Assembly: GCA_949825025.1 (NCBI GenBank)
Contig: OX463783.1
Location: 17,147,628-17,211,627 of the forward strand
DNA: 64,000 nt
Direction of reading: 5' to 3'
Origin: Siphlonurus alternatus
Taxonomy: Eukaryota > Arthropoda > Insecta > Ephemeroptera > Siphlonuridae
This document shows, piece after piece, positions 1 to 13,516 of the stretch (position 1 is the first letter of the stretch; the number at the start of each line of letters is the position of its first letter). Made by a program: the position numbers and the translations under genes. The notes below the pieces were generated by a model. That model worked only from the letters and a program-made list of their open reading frames with translations, was not told the origin of the DNA and did not search any database.

Positions 1-315
1 GAAATTTACTTTAAATTATGCACCTTTCCTTTTTATGTTATGCAAATTTCTATTAAACAGATTACTATAAAATTGTATATTATTACATATTCATATATTT
101 CTGTAACACAGCGTATTCTCTACATATGGAGCTTGAATTTTAATTTTAGGGAAGGTGCAGTCAACAGTCATACTCCAAGAATGTTCAGTAAGCAAGAATA
201 CACCTTCTTTAGCAGGGCATGACACATTAGGTGGGGAATAATAAAAGCATTGTTTCTGACTTTTATAACTCTCTCTGAATATGTGGGAGTTAACCCTGTA
301 TACCTAAAGGCAGGA

Positions 316-484
316 AAGGCCCATTCACGTACTAAAAGCAGAGCAAGAAAAGCAGAAAGCACACTCTAGTCTTTGCTTTCAGGTGGCGCTGTTCACAGGA
401 AAAGCAAAGCACGCGAGCAGACAAGCAAATGTCAAATGATTTTGACTTTCTGCTTCTGCTTGCTTTTTGTATGTGAATGGACCT
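316..484. repeat. Hairpin with 40-bp arms
   Basis: GGCCCATTCACGTACTAAAA with AGCAGAAAG at the left arm, and CTTTCTGCTTCTGCTTGCTT with ATGTGAATGGACC at the right. Confidence 0.65.
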
Positions 485-488
485 TTTG

Positions 489-614
489 GTACACTTGTCG
501 CCTTAGAAAATTTCCCACTTGCAGCCTTGTTAATCACTATGTGCTATGTTATTCTTACGGGGTATGGTGATTTAACAAGACCGCAAAGGGAAATTTTCTG
601 AGGCGATGACTGTA
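489..614. mobile_element. Small inverted-repeat element, GTCGCCT family
   Basis: Left end GTACACTTGTCGCCTTAGAA mirrors the right end TTTTCTGAGGCGATGACTGT. A second well-matched copy is at 23848-23966; degenerate copies are at 12820-12916 and 40532-40615. Too short to encode anything. Confidence 0.8.
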
Positions 615-735
615 CTTTGAGAAAAGGTTCGTCTCATGTTCTCTTATCATCATGAGTAATCACAGAGTAAAACAATATTCAACAAGAAGTGAAGTGAACA
701 ACATCGAACAATTGTAACGCTCACACTGATCTTAT

Positions 736-888
736 GCCGGTATTACACGATACAATTTTTCTAAGTATTGCATACAATTTTTCCTTTCAAGAAAACCTTA
801 GCTCCATTTGTTTGTATGGAGATGAAATTTTATTGCAAGGAAAAATTGTATGCAAAATTGTATGGTGTAATACAGGCTTTATACAAAG
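736..888. mobile_element. Inverted-repeat element, TATTACAC family
   Basis: Begins GCCGGTATTACACGATACAA and ends TTGTATGGTGTAATACAGGC. Interior ATTTGTTTGTATGGAGATGA is shared with copies at 37947-38089 and 57118-57253; a diverged copy is at 12604-12745. Confidence 0.85.
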
Positions 889-3360
889 GTTAACATTGCC
901 ATAAAAATAAACATTTTTTTCAATAAATGGAGATATGAACATATTTATATTTTACATATTGTATAGTACAATATCGTGCATGAATATAACTTGAAAAGTG
1001 CACATGCCTTTCATTTTAATCGACGTTATTAATCTTTTTCTTTTCTCCTAAACATGCATGAAAAATATCCCTTTTATAAAAATATACGTAGTTATTTGTT
1101 CCATATTATTATTAAGCCATTTTCACTATCAGTGAAACGAGATAAGAAACTAACCTTTATTATACCTACAGTGGTTTTTTTATCCTGATGTTTGATCCGC
1201 AGACTCTCAATTAATCTATTTGATTAATATCATCTAAATCATTTACGACTCATTATTATTCATGTTAAGATTAGGAGAAGCAGTAAAATTTTCTCTTTGA
1301 GTAAAACATGTGAAATAGCTAATTTTACCTTTTACTCATTAAATAAAAATAAAACTTTTAAGTAGGCGCAAGATCATAAAAACGCGTACTCTCCATATAA
1401 CATACGTGGGTGTTTCACTGAGGCTTAACCATATTTAGAACTTGTGGGAGGTTGCATAATATCTTAGTGACATCATATTCTATTTTACAATTATATATAC
1501 CATCATGTTTTTTAGTATACCTCATGTTATTTATTATATGAATGGAGCATATTTATTATAACATTTTTGTTATGATGATGTGTGTATAGTATGAAAGTGA
1601 TGTCACATCCTTTATGAGTTTCCATACATACATGATGCTCATACACAACTGTGGGGTCTGTTGGTTATGTATGACATTGCGTCTGTGTAGTGTATAACAT
1701 AAATATATATAGGTAGACTACTTATACTTGGATTTATAATATATTTTTGTGACGTCATCAAATTTTGCAAAAAAAAAAAAAAAAAAGAAAAAAAAAAGAA
1801 GCTATTTAACGAAATTTATCTTTCGGTATTACTGTACTCTAATATAATTAATTGTTATTAATTTGTAGAGTAGCTACTTATGTTTTAGGAAATATAATAA
1901 CAATTTACTTTTTTTTTAATGATCGAATACTCACAAAATATTCTTTATATACTTGATTACACCGAGTATATATGATTGTTTATGGTATTAAATGGGTGAT
2001 TATTTATATTTATACATAAATTTTTTATTTATATTATTAATTATGTGGTTTATTCAATTATTTCAATATAATTGTATTATGGTGAAAGACAGGAAATCCA
2101 TTTTTGAGTGCGTTTTTTTTTTTTTTTTTTATTATATAGCTGTAAAACTAAAGGATAAGAGGCAAATAAGAAAATCTCGAGACGATATGATAGTTTTTAA
2201 AATTCATATCACGAGAGCAAAATTTCATTAAATTTACATTAATTATAATTATCCGAGCATTATAAAGTTAATTCATGTAATATCATCATACATTAAAACG
2301 TATAAAATTCAAGTGTTACTTAAACTTAAATAACAGTCTCTTTTTTTTATACATTAGGAGCTAGTAGAGCATAAATCAGAGAAAGTCCAATAAAATGTTA
2401 CTGACTCTTTATGGAGGGAGTTCAAGCAGAGATAACTACCCCCATGAATACGTAGCCATATCGTAATATGAATGCCAATGTTTTATCTTCATAGTACGAT
2501 AAGCAGGTTATGAAATACATTGTAAGAGACACTGAACAGAAAGGAGATAACAAAATCATGACAACTTCATTGACGAAATTTTTTTATGTATTTTATTTTT
2601 TACTTGTCTCTATTTTTTTGCAAATAATTTTGTGCTAAAAATTATTTTGATGTTAAATTTTTTTTGGCAAACAAACAAAAATCATTTAAAAAGTAACTTA
2701 ACTACTTTTTAGTAAAGTAATTTAGTAATTTGTTAGTAAAATAGGGGAAGTTACTAGGAATTGCTTTTTAGATTTTTAAACATGATCTAAGATTCTTTCG
2801 CTTGAGAAGTAGAATAAAGAGTTCGAAATGAAAATAAAAATTGAAAAAAAATCAAGGTAACATAATAACTTTATATGCTCTATTTAATTTATACACCTTG
2901 TCCACTTAATCACAGATTTTTATGTTGCACATCTATTTGATTTTCTTTTATTCTCCATTGTCCTTCAATATTAACTTTCATTCGTGTTTCCAGTAGCAAC
3001 TCATGCATGTTTAATTTATATATCTGATTTTCTGAAGCTACAGCTTCAAATATATATATGCAGATATGCAACTTTGTAAGAGGTAGCACCTACTTTTGAG
3101 GTTCTCAAGCTCACCACTACTTGTATAGAGAGCATTCAGAAACAGAACAGGGATATTAACATTCGTGGTGTCCCGAGGTGATTCGAGTTAGCAGATACTT
3201 GGGAGCTGTCATATTTTAAGTTCCACTTGCTATCTCTAGCCATGCTAAACTAGCTGCTAACCATTGATCCAAAGGCCTGTCCACCTCTTTACTTAAGACA
3301 AATATGTCTCCTAACGATAATAGAGTAAAGATGATGGCATATTTTGAAGTTATCTGCTAC

Positions 3361-3663
3361 AGAGGCTTCAAGTTAGTGCACCTCGCGAGGTTCGCGAGGC
3401 TTATTTGTGTCGCTAAGGTCCATCTTGCACTTGAAAATGAAGCAAAGTCATGTTTATTTAACTTTTCTCGGTTATAAATAACGTAAAAAATCCAATTCTT
3501 CAATTATCAACTGTATTTTTCGGTTTGGACTGACGTTCCATAAAGGAATTTTTCCTAAAAAAATTTTATTTTGGTGAAAAACGAATTCACATTTTTTTTT
3601 TTTTTACATAGGTTTAGATAGGACGGTGGGAACACCGAAAAATCAGCTGACTTGAAGCCTCTA
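3361..3663. mobile_element. Inverted-repeat element, GAGGCTTCAAGT family
   Basis: AGAGGCTTCAAGT at the left, ACTTGAAGCCTCTA at the right, about 300 bp. The interior (GACCTTAGCG, AATTCC, CCGAAAAATCAGCTGA in one orientation or the other) is shared with 8909-9200 and 43288-43581; this copy is inverted relative to them. A poly-T run splits it. Confidence 0.85.
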
Positions 3664-4284
3664 TTGCCACTGGTATTGTTGGCGAACTGCTCCGAAGATT
3701 GTCGAAAATAGTCGAGGACTTTACTTTTTACCAATTTTAATCCATCCTTTCCACTTCTATTATCCTTGCATGTCTCCCCCCCCCCCCTGTTATAATATCT
3801 TCATGGTTTAACTATATCACACAGTACTTGGTAATACGATTGAAGTGCGCTCGGTCAAGTGCATGCATGGTATGCTCTCTTTGCTAGCTAGTACTCTCTA
3901 CGTGAATTATATATGCGTGCCTGCTGCTATTTATATGGATGCAATACATGATGGGTAGCGAGAGGAAAGGCAATCGCGGGTCATCAAGCCAATTGTCGCT
4001 GCCCCGACCGGCCTGTATATGCATTCAACGGTCAGATCGCGGCTTATAGATAGCCCTAGCTGCTACTATATATGATCACTATGTGGTTGTCTTATCTATA
4101 TGTGTTTCTGTATCTCTGTCACTGTGTCTGTAGCACACTCTGCCTTGTCCCAGTGTCCTCTTTTTTGTGTCTTGACTGCATGTCTATAATCATAATCTTC
4201 TCTGTGGGAAGGGAGGAGGAGGAGGTGCTTATCCCATGCAATCTCTTTCTATTTACAGGAGAGCTGTATTCAATATCGAATGGC

Positions 4285-4735
4285 AATGGCAAACCGACCT
4301 CAAATTTTGCTGTATTGCAAAAATGGATAGAGATGCAAAGTTAAGGCGGATTCAGATGGCGACAACTGCGATGTGACGCGATTTTGACGTAAAAACTTGA
4401 AATTCTATTCAGCGGCGAATTCGCCGGGAATCGCGTTAATTACGATGCTCTTTTTTCTTTTAATCGCCCAATATGGCCGCCAATGGATGCTAAAGCAAGT
4501 GCGCATTATTCGCGTCGCGTCGCATGATAAAAATCGTCATGTGAATCCACCTTTATGCTACTCACTCCTTAAAAAAAGGATAGGACTTGCCACCTTGTGA
4601 TGTCATAAAATAGACTTTCAATATATATTTTTTTTAAATAGTTCCCCACTTTCAAAAAATCTTAAAAAAAAAGAGCAACATAACTATTCACTTTCTCTTC
4701 TTTTCTGCAATAAATTGTTTGACGTCGGTATTGTT
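4285..4735. mobile_element. Composite: AAATGGATAGAG-type element with a second element inserted
   Basis: The outer element starts AATGGCAAACCGACCTCAAA and ends TTGTTTGACGTCGGTATTG, similar to 21122-21443. At 4341-4555 it is interrupted by an element ending TTAAGGCGGATTCAG and GTGAATCCACCTTTA. The outer interior resumes at TATGCTACTCACTCCTT. Confidence 0.65.
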
Positions 4736-7700
4736 TTGGAACTTAATCGTGTTATTCCGTGTATCCTCGGCTCATTTGTTGTCAATGAAAAGACATCAAT
4801 GTAGATGTTACAAATACGATGAAAATCTGATTAAATGTGTATATCTTGCGGCCTCTCTGTCTCAATCTGTCTCTGTCTCCTCTCTCAAAGCTAAAATCCA
4901 TCTTCTCCCTCCAATCAGCCCCTTGTCTTACTTATCACCATTCGTTATCACTAATTTCTTTCTAGCCTTTCTCAGCTCAATCATTGCATGCTATTTATCA
5001 TTCCATCACTCTATTTTATTCCAATCCAAAAACAAATCTTATACTATTCTTTATACATAAAATTTATTTTATTCTTTCTCAACTTTTTTTTGCTGATCTA
5101 TCAATTTTGACTTCAACTGTCTATTTTTGTAATCTCTTCAAAATTTTCTATATTTACTTTCTTTTATGTGGTTAAGAGCCAAAGAGTTAAAGTAAAAAAG
5201 AAAAAAAGATTGACAGAATTAGTAAAGAAAAAAAGCAAAGTGTAATTCAGTTAGGCGAGAAAAATATACTTCTATCCCTCTCCGGCTCTTTGTTCTCTCT
5301 TTTACATTCTTTTATAACTCTTTGATCTTCCCCCGTGTTTACAATTAAATATAACACACTATAATGTCAACTATGTAAATATTATGTTGATATAATTTTT
5401 AGGTTATCGCCGGTCATGATAACACTAACATACATATTGTAAAAATTTTATTGGATGACTCATAGTTTTAATTTAAAGTATAATGAAGACTTTTTTCATT
5501 CACAAGCTTTAATTTTTTTTTTTTTTTTTATTCTTAGAATTGAATTTGAAATTAAATTTGTTTTTATTGTTATTAATGGTTGCAAAAAAATAAGGGGCTT
5601 GAAATGTAAGAAAAAATAAGAAAAGAAAAAAAAATGATGTCTTTCACTTTTTAAAGGAGTGAAATGTTGGTTTACACTTTAATAAACAATAAGTTTAAAA
5701 TACATGTATAAATAATGTATGTAATACAATATATTACAATGTAAAAAATATTTAAAAAAAAATGTCTACAGAAATATATAATCTTTGTGTAAGCAAGTGC
5801 TTTGTATTATTAATTTTAAGAAAGTATAATACTCAACAGTACTGAATGTATGTTTTTTTTTACTTTTTTTATATTGGTGCAGAATACAAATGTTAAATAA
5901 CAATTTTTCATGTAATAAAAATTACTTTAATATTTGTTTATTCGAAGAAATATGGATATGATTACAATTATTTTTAAAAATTAATTGCTTTAAGAGCTAC
6001 TTGCAGTGACTTTTTTTCAGAAATACGCCGATAATTATATATCAGGGTTAAATATATCATTTTAATTTTTAATATATACATATCATGTAACAAAAATCAC
6101 TAATAGAAACATGAAACACGATTCATATTTGTACAAATAAGATAAAATATACAAAAAAAATATTTTCGCTATTCATTGTTAAGCAATTAAATAATGTTAA
6201 ATAAACATTGTTATAATTAAACATACCGTGTGCAAACAATTTAAGAAATCTAGTGTTTGAATAATATAATGTCACTATCAGCTTACGTTTACTTTTATCA
6301 GCTGTTAAACAAATTAAATAATATCAAAGATAATATTATACTTTCACATCAGTATAAAGATTTATTAATTATAGACTAGCAAACACATTGCATCATTCAA
6401 TCTCGTTAAATTTTTTTACCGTTCATTTAACAGAGAGGACAACAAAAAAATATTAACAAGTTTTTTGCTTTAAAAAAAAAAAACGGGTTGACAAAAATAT
6501 GATTAATCTACTTAAATTTTTATTCAAGAAAAGTTACATGTCAAAACTTAACCATTAAAAAGAAATTTTCAGACTTGAGCAATCAATAGAAATATCATGA
6601 TAGGTTATTTACAATAAATAATTAACACGCACAGTAGATTATACAGTCGTTATCCAAAAGAAAATACTCTCCACCAAAATATGGCAATGGGTGTATTGTT
6701 TTAACACGATAACAATACCGGATGCTATTGCGAACTATAGCTTCTATTACTATGGCAGTTTTCTTACGTATTTATGATTTTCTTTAATACAAGTTAAACA
6801 GTTTTGGTCTTTAAATTGTGTAATCAAAATTCCATGTAATCTTGTTATTTTCTACAAGTTTACAACCACTTTTCTGTAAGCTATCATCTCTTGTCTAGGT
6901 ACTGGATTTACTTCAAGGTAAATTTGTAGAGCAAATATTGCGCATTTGCTGTAAATTCCTATGTCGGCCATCTTTGTGGGATACGATGAAGTCGTTGCAG
7001 TTACTGACGATAGAAATCTTGCACATTATAGATATTTCGCGAATGAGTAAGCTTCTAGCCTTCAGCTGATGAAAACAGATTCGTTATCAGCTGTCATGAC
7101 TAGACATAATTAAATCCATGCATCTGACGTAACCATATCAAAACATTGGCGATAACTTTATTGGAATATGTACTATATGGCTGTTATATATTAGCAAAAT
7201 AAAGCTGTCTATTGCAATAATCCTTGATACACGTGTACGTCTATAGCTGTTGTCATGCTATATCGTAATTCATTGTCATTGTATTTTATGGTCAACAATT
7301 TATTACGTAAAAATAATTATTAATTATTTCAATTAATAAGAAATTATCTAGTTATAGTTTTTTTTAATAAAAATCTTCTATTTTTGAATCAAGCAAACAA
7401 TGAAGCATTTTTCCAAAGCCATGAACAATGGTACAATCAATTACACAAAAATGTAATGGTTACGTCCCTTTCAGAGAAGTGCGGCAATTTGAAGTGAGCA
7501 TGACCTAATATATAACATTTTTATATTCAAATGAATCAAAAGTATTTGCAATTTTTTGTTGGGGTGAGAAGATTCATCTCAAAAAAATTAAGTTCACACA
7601 CCATAACTTCAACCGAATATCAGCAAATGGAGACGGAGTAACGTTCGTGCTGTCCAGAAGTGTACATTTGCATAAAATATGTCGTAATATTTCAAGTACG

Positions 7701-7980
7701 ACACTATAATATGTGCAGTTTGTAAAACGAGAAGTTGTTTCTTGTATAATGAAAACTAATAATGTCAACAATAATTAAAAGAGTGTTATTTAGTATTTAA
7801 TGATTATATAATTAATTATATAAAATGTGGATGTAGGAAACAAGGTCGAAATATTAATTTACTAATCGATCTAAAATTAATCAGGTCAACTAAAGATGGC
7901 ATTTTAAATTTTGACGAAGAAAAACATGATTATTTTAAAATGATAGAGACAAATTGCGCCATGTAAACAATATTCCATTT

Positions 7981-8230
7981 AATGTGTTAAAAGTCATTCA
8001 TGTTTCTATATTTTAATTTTTTTTTGTGTGTATTGTGTAAAACCATATAATATAACTAGTCAATTTTTTATATACAGTATTAATCTCTACATAGTTGCCA
8101 TATAATTGTGATATTAATGTGTTAAAAGTCATCCATGTTTCTATATTTTAAATTTTTCTTGTATTGTGTAAAACCGTATAATATAACTAGTCAATATTTT
8201 ATATACAGTATTAATCTCTACATAGTAAAT
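7981..8230. repeat. 135-bp tandem duplication
   Basis: AATGTGTTAAAAGTCAT occurs at 7981 and 8116, and the shared segment runs through TATACAGTATTAATCTCTAC in both copies. Confidence 0.88.
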
Positions 8231-8908
8231 ATAAACCTTACATCTCAATATAAGCAAATACAATAAATAATAATTTAATTAAATGCCAACTTTTATTTAA
8301 AAAAAATTTACTTTGCTTATAATTACTTTTCTAGTCAAAATAAAGTTCAAATTTTATCTCGCATTATCTGTGATCATGCACGTCAACAAAAATTCTAAAG
8401 TCCCTCTGTTTCATATAACGTAAATCACGTGCCACTACATTTTGTGTGCCACCTGTTTTTGTTCTACAGCATTATATATATTGTATACCATATTGTATTA
8501 GAATCTTAGGGTAAACTATTTTTTTCTATGTATTTTTTTTTTCTATGTAATTATATATATCTCATGTTCTATTCTTCTAAAAATCTCAACAAAAATTTAT
8601 GTATATACTACGGCTAAAGAGGGATTGAATTCCCTGAATAGCCTCAGCCCTTGTGGCTGAATGTACAATGAATAAATAAAAAAATCATGCATTGTTATTA
8701 AATTAAATCATGTTTATCGTTACTCAGCGATCATTAATATTATTTTAAAATATTATTGTTTACTTTAACTTTTGAAGAGTTTTTTTGTTTATTAATTTAT
8801 TTAACCTTCATTTTATGATACAATAATCAGCTGAAAGTAAGATTATATTAAGATTAAATTTCAACATATCTTAACCTTTCTTAATTTGGTTGATTTTCAT
8901 AAAATGAA

Positions 8909-9200
8909 TAGAGGCTTCAAGTCAGCTTATTTTTCGGTATTCCCACCCGCTATACTAAACCTATATATATATGTAAAAAAAAAAAAACATGATGCGTTTT
9001 TTCACTAAGAATAAGATTTTTTAGGGAAAATTCCTTTACGGAACTTTGGTCCAAACTGAAAAATACAGTTCAAGATTTAGATTTTTTATTTGATTTATAA
9101 CCGAGAAAAGTTAAAACAACACTTTGCTTCATTTTCAAGTGCAAGATGGACCTTAGCGACAACAGTTGGGCAGCGCGAGCGCACTCACTTGAAGCCTCTA
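8909..9200. mobile_element. GAGGCTTCAAGT-family element
   Basis: TAGAGGCTTCAAGTCAGC at the left, CTCACTTGAAGCCTCTA at the right. Interior TTTTTCACTAAGAATAAGAT is identical to the 43288 copy. Confidence 0.88.
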
Positions 9201-9903
9201 TTTATTTTGTGACTTAAAAAAATGTTCTTCAACTGGTATCAAGGAGAGATAAACAACTAAAATTATTGAACTGGAATTTCAGAAATAAATTTTTTTTTTT
9301 TTTACAGTGTATTTACTGTTTTTGTTTTTGAAGTGAGTTTTGTGTATAGAAGAAAAGCACTTACAAAAGTGGGGATATGTTGTGCTGGCAGCACGACGAG
9401 GGATGAAACAAAAACACTGAGAAATAATGACTGCTTGCGGTCCATTTCCCCCCAGACTCCTTAAAGCTAAAGATTAAAGCTGTTAAGCTCATTGAGAATC
9501 AACTCAAGTCTTTGTTTTAGCTTAGTATAGCATATCTCTACATTATAGCAATGTATCCCATATCATGTGTTTTTTTTTTCGATTAAAATTATATGTGCAG
9601 GTATATAATATAAGTTTTTTCTCCCTTATGTTTCTATTTAGTAAACTAGAGACTAATTAAAAAATGAAGATGATAGCCAAGTATAGCAAAATTAATATTA
9701 TTTTATAAAAAACTGCATGTAAAATGAAGACCAAGAATTAAATTCAATACCTTCTTTAACGTAAAGAAGGTCTTGAATATCTTATACTCGTTAAAATTCC
9801 ATAGAAACAGACAAATGCTGCGATATAGTGGTTTTACCGAGATTTAAAGGAGAATAATGTTGTCTATACACGCGCAAATGATGTGACAGATTTGTTATTT
9901 AAA

Positions 9904-10056
9904 TATCGTCGCCTCAGAATAGAAGTGCCCTAAGTACCACGAGATTTTGATGCAAATGTGAGCCTTATGTTATATATGTATACAGTAGCATAAAGTTCAC
10001 ATTTGCAACAAAACCTCATGGTGCTTAGGGCACTCACATTCACTCTGAGGCGACGA
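9904..10056. mobile_element. Hairpin element with CGTCGCCTCAG ends
   Basis: ATCGTCGCCTCAGAATAGAA at the left mirrors CACTCTGAGGCGACGAT at the right. Inner arms AAGTGCCCTAAG and CTTAGGGCACT also pair. It shares terminal bases with the GTCGCCT family but has a different interior. Confidence 0.75.
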
Positions 10057-10102
10057 TGTGCTGAAATCATTTACTGCTGGACCGTGCTTCCAACGGAAAG
10101 TG

Positions 10103-10104
<2 letters not shown>

Positions 10105-10175
<71 letters not shown>
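10105..10175. repeat. (AT)n microsatellite
   Basis: About 70 bp of alternating AT. Confidence 0.95.
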
Positions 10176-10179
<4 letters not shown>

Positions 10180-10337
10180 ATAAGAGTGAAAATACATCAG
10201 AATGAAAAGTAACACTGACCCCTCCATGCCTTTAAGGGAATAGGGACACTAAACATTCGGAGGTAAACAGACGTATTATTAATTAAAATAAAGCGTTAGT
10301 CTACGTTCTAGGGGTATTACGTCACAATTTCGGGTCT

Positions 10338-10480
10338 AAGTTCCAGGGGTACATATGACGTCACAGTTTGGAGTGCACGGTAAAAAAATATGCGTCATGC
10401 TTTAATAATTGAAGCAAAGAGTTATATAGTCCAAGTTCCAGGGGTACATATGACGTCACAGTTTGAGGTGCACGGTAAGA
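10338..10480. repeat. 95-bp tandem duplication with TGACGTCA
   Basis: AAGTTCCAGGGGTACATATG followed by ACGTCACAGTTTG occurs at 10338 and 10433, each followed by GTGCACGGTAA. A third partial match (GTTCTAGGGGTATTACGTCA) precedes them. Confidence 0.85.
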
Positions 10481-11499
10481 AAATAGGCGTGTCCTCCTCC
10501 CGCATCACGTACAGCCGGCAGCAGCAGCAGCAGCAGCGGAGCTAGCAGCCTCACGAAGAGTCGTAGCAGCAGTAGCACCAGGTATTGATTTTTAACTGAT
10601 CTAGCGCATAATCTTTGTAGTTGCGTCAAAAACACGGGACTATACACTTCTAAAATACCAAGTAAATATCAGGATATTTATAAAATGTAACTTTTGATAA
10701 TGTACACCCAGAGTCATAAGTATATATAGACTCCATCGTAATTTGGTACAGTTTTAGTGGTAGAGACTAGATTTCAAATCACGTTTTTCATAATACATTT
10801 TTTTTTTTTGCGTTTTATAGACGTACACAGTTTTACAGATATATTTTAATATTTTATACTAAAATAGGGTTTAAAATAAACCAAGCTCTGTCAATAAAAA
10901 AATATATTGAATTTAAATTCCATTTTTTAAAGCAAATTAGTTTATTTTCAAAAAAAGTCTCAAGATATTCTAATATTATTAATTTTATCATTTAATATTT
11001 ACGGCCATTCTTTATTTCATAACCTACAGGTAGAGCAAAGCTTTTAAATTCATTGAGTATCCAATTTACACTAATTAATTATATTTTCATTTAAATACCA
11101 TCATGCCATACCACACTAAAAACTACATCAAAAGAGTTACTTACAAAACATTTTTATTCATCCTCTATTTGTCACTAGTATTTTTTTATTAGGCTAGCAA
11201 CAGACAATTTTTTTATGTATATACTCGTATGACAATAATATATGCATACCTTTCAGTATAAAATATTCTCTCCTTTTTTTTGTATCCTTAACATTCCTTG
11301 ATATAAAAAAAAAACATAAATACAGACCACGACAGCAATATTATGTGGGATTTTATAAAGCCCCATTGTAAGAATTTATAAGGGTGCTAAAGAGTCACCA
11401 ATGGTTGATGATGATGGTAAAGACGTGCAGCTTTAAAACTACCGCAGCACAAATACATAAGGTCCATTTTTATATAATTTAACACAAAAAACAAAAATC

Positions 11500-11790
11500 A
11501 ATTAAATTTTGTAGTTGTAAATACTCTTGTCTTTTTGCTAACAATGTTTAGAGTAAATCATTGAAATGTACATGAACTAGCAAAAGTTTCATGGTTCTTG
11601 GTTTTTATGACAAAATGTGCGTATAAGGTCTATTATGATTTGATTTAACATAGAGAAAAAATTTGTAGTTCTAAATATACTCTTTTTTTTTTTTTTTTTT
11701 TTTTTTGCTAACAATGTACAGAAAATCAATGAAATGTACATGAAATGTCAAAAGTTTCATGGTTCTTGGTTTTTATGACAAAAACTGTGC
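11500..11790. repeat. 170-bp tandem duplication
   Basis: TTTGCTAACAATGT occurs at 11534 and 11704; both copies continue to CAAAAGTTTCATGGTTCTTG and TTTTTATGACAAAA. Confidence 0.88.
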
Positions 11791-12390
11791 GTACAGGAAT
11801 AAATTGGAGTGTGTCCAAATTTTCATTAATATTTTAGGATTGCTATAATAAATATTGTTTTATCTAGATGAAATGTATTTACAGGAAAAAATAAAGTAAA
11901 AGGACCCCTAAAAAATAAAAAGTAGGTTAAGTGCTGTAATATATAGTAATATATATTTATTGGATTAGTGTACTCTGCTTTATTAATTATAATTAATGAT
12001 AATTTAAATTATCATTTGTCTTTTCCCAACTACTTGAATATTAAATCCAGTGTATGAGTTTAAAAGGAGCGGATCGAGTTTTTCAATGAAATCGAATCGA
12101 CTTGAGAATAATTTAAAAGTTAAAACTTTTCATTTTTCTTGAAGTTTGTTTTTAGAACAAAAATTAATAAATCATTATCAATGTTGGAAGTTTTAAGTCT
12201 ATTGTATTAATATTTTTTATTGATAAAAATAATATATACAGAAGATCTTTCGTCCAGCCATTTCCATGAAAAATTCACCACTTAATAGTTTTAAATTACT
12301 ATGGTGGATTAATACAGTCAGTAAATTATAGAACAAAGAAGAATCACAAAGAATTTTTTTTATTTCTTAAGTCCCAAATTTTTAAGACTT

Positions 12391-12538
12391 ATAAAGGGGC
12401 ATTCACAAAGTCTTAAGGCCACATTTAAGGCTCGATAATTTAAAGCTTGATTTTAGACGAGTTTTTTAGACCCAAAATTTCTGGTCTTAAATTATTGAGC
12501 CTTAAATGTGGCCTTAAGGCTTTGTGAATGCCCCTTAT
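12391..12538. mobile_element. Inverted-repeat element, GGGGCATTCACAAAG family
   Basis: AAGGGGCATTCACAAAGTCT at the left and GGCTTTGTGAATGCCCCTTA at the right, with nearly complete internal pairing (CTTAAGGCCACATTTAAGGC). A second copy is at 46949-47088. Confidence 0.9.
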
Positions 12539-12603
12539 ATAAAACATTGAGGCTTAAATACATGCAGTATATTATATGTGGATTTATAATGTAACCTATT
12601 ACA

Positions 12604-12745
12604 TTATTATTACACCGTAATTTTTTTGCACTAAAATTCATACGACTTTTTCGTACACGAAAATTTTATCTCCATACAAAGAAAAGTGGACTTGAAGGAA
12701 AAATTACATGCAATTAATAGAAAAACTGTACAGCGTATTACCAGC
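12604..12745. mobile_element. Diverged TATTACAC-family element
   Basis: ATTATTACACCG at the left and CAGCGTATTACCAGC at the right, with an internal ATCTCCATACAAAG match to the better copies. Confidence 0.6.
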
Positions 12746-12819
12746 TTACTCTTTTTGAATGCCCTTTGTATTTATTAATTCAATATTATGACATAATTAA
12801 TTAAAAAATTACTGTATTA

Positions 12820-12916
12820 TACAGTCATCACCCATACAAATTTTCCTTAATTGATAATTATAGATGCTACGCCCACATGTTGTGTAGGGACATTTTCTAA
12901 GGTAAAGAGTGTATAC
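12820..12916. mobile_element. Degenerate GTCGCCT-family element
   Basis: Reads TACAGTCATC at the left and GGGACATTTTCTAAGG ... GTGTATAC at the right, recognisable against the 489-614 copy but diverged and shorter. Confidence 0.45.
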
Positions 12917-13516
12917 GAAACGCCAAAACTTTCTATGTTCTACGTAATCTACGTCAATACTGCTTTCGCTTCGTCTTTCTTTTCTCTGTTGTGTTTGTTT
13001 CGCTTGAAGAAAATCAATATGGTACACATTCAACAGTACACTAGGAATGTTTTGAACTTATATTTTTTATTTTCAAGTACTGTTACCATAGCAATTGTAT
13101 CGTGCAACATTTTTTTTTATGAACTGAATAAAAATAATGAATTATAAATTAAATAAGTATCGAAAATAATTGCAGCATTTTTTTTATTGATGTGAACGAT
13201 TATTTTATACTTAAAAAAAAAAGAAAAATACAGGGTTGTATCGTGCATTTTTTATGAGACTGTCGGTACAAATTTTATATGTAAATTCATGCAGATCAAT
13301 GCTATTTTTCAGCTATAATGGTAGTCTATTTATTTCAATAGATTCTTTTGGTTCTTAAACTTCCCGTAAAATTTCAAATCTGTATCAACTCATTGATTAT
13401 AATATTTATATTAATATAGCTTTAAATTGTAGGTTGTGTAAATGAGATGGGGACTTATTTGCGGCAGGGCGGACTATGCTCTGTACCGTACATATATAAA
13501 GAATGCTGACAATTTA

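Larger units (their letters stand above)
1..4284. other. AT-rich intergenic flank, left end
   Basis: No gene recognised. It holds a hairpin with arms at about 316-359 and 446-484, the elements at 489-614, 736-888 and 3361-3663, poly-A/T runs (1770, 2108, 3592), TGACGTCA at 1750, and a somewhat GC-richer unique stretch at about 3840-4060. Short reading frames here lack coding character. Confidence 0.6.
4736..10100. other. AT-rich intergenic flank
   Basis: No gene recognised. Features are a 135-bp tandem duplication (7981-8230), the inverted-repeat element 8909-9200 and the hairpin element 9904-10056. A stray element terminus (AACGTTCGTGCTGTCC) occurs at 7640. Confidence 0.6.

Noticed and set aside
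10456..10647. Leucine-rich minus-strand frame resembling a signal peptide
   Set aside because: The leucines are the complement of a CAG repeat, and there is no supporting context.
12809..13147. Overlapping 74- and 98-codon frames on opposite strands
   Set aside because: Partly inside a degenerate element; composition is AT-driven, with no splice or similarity support.
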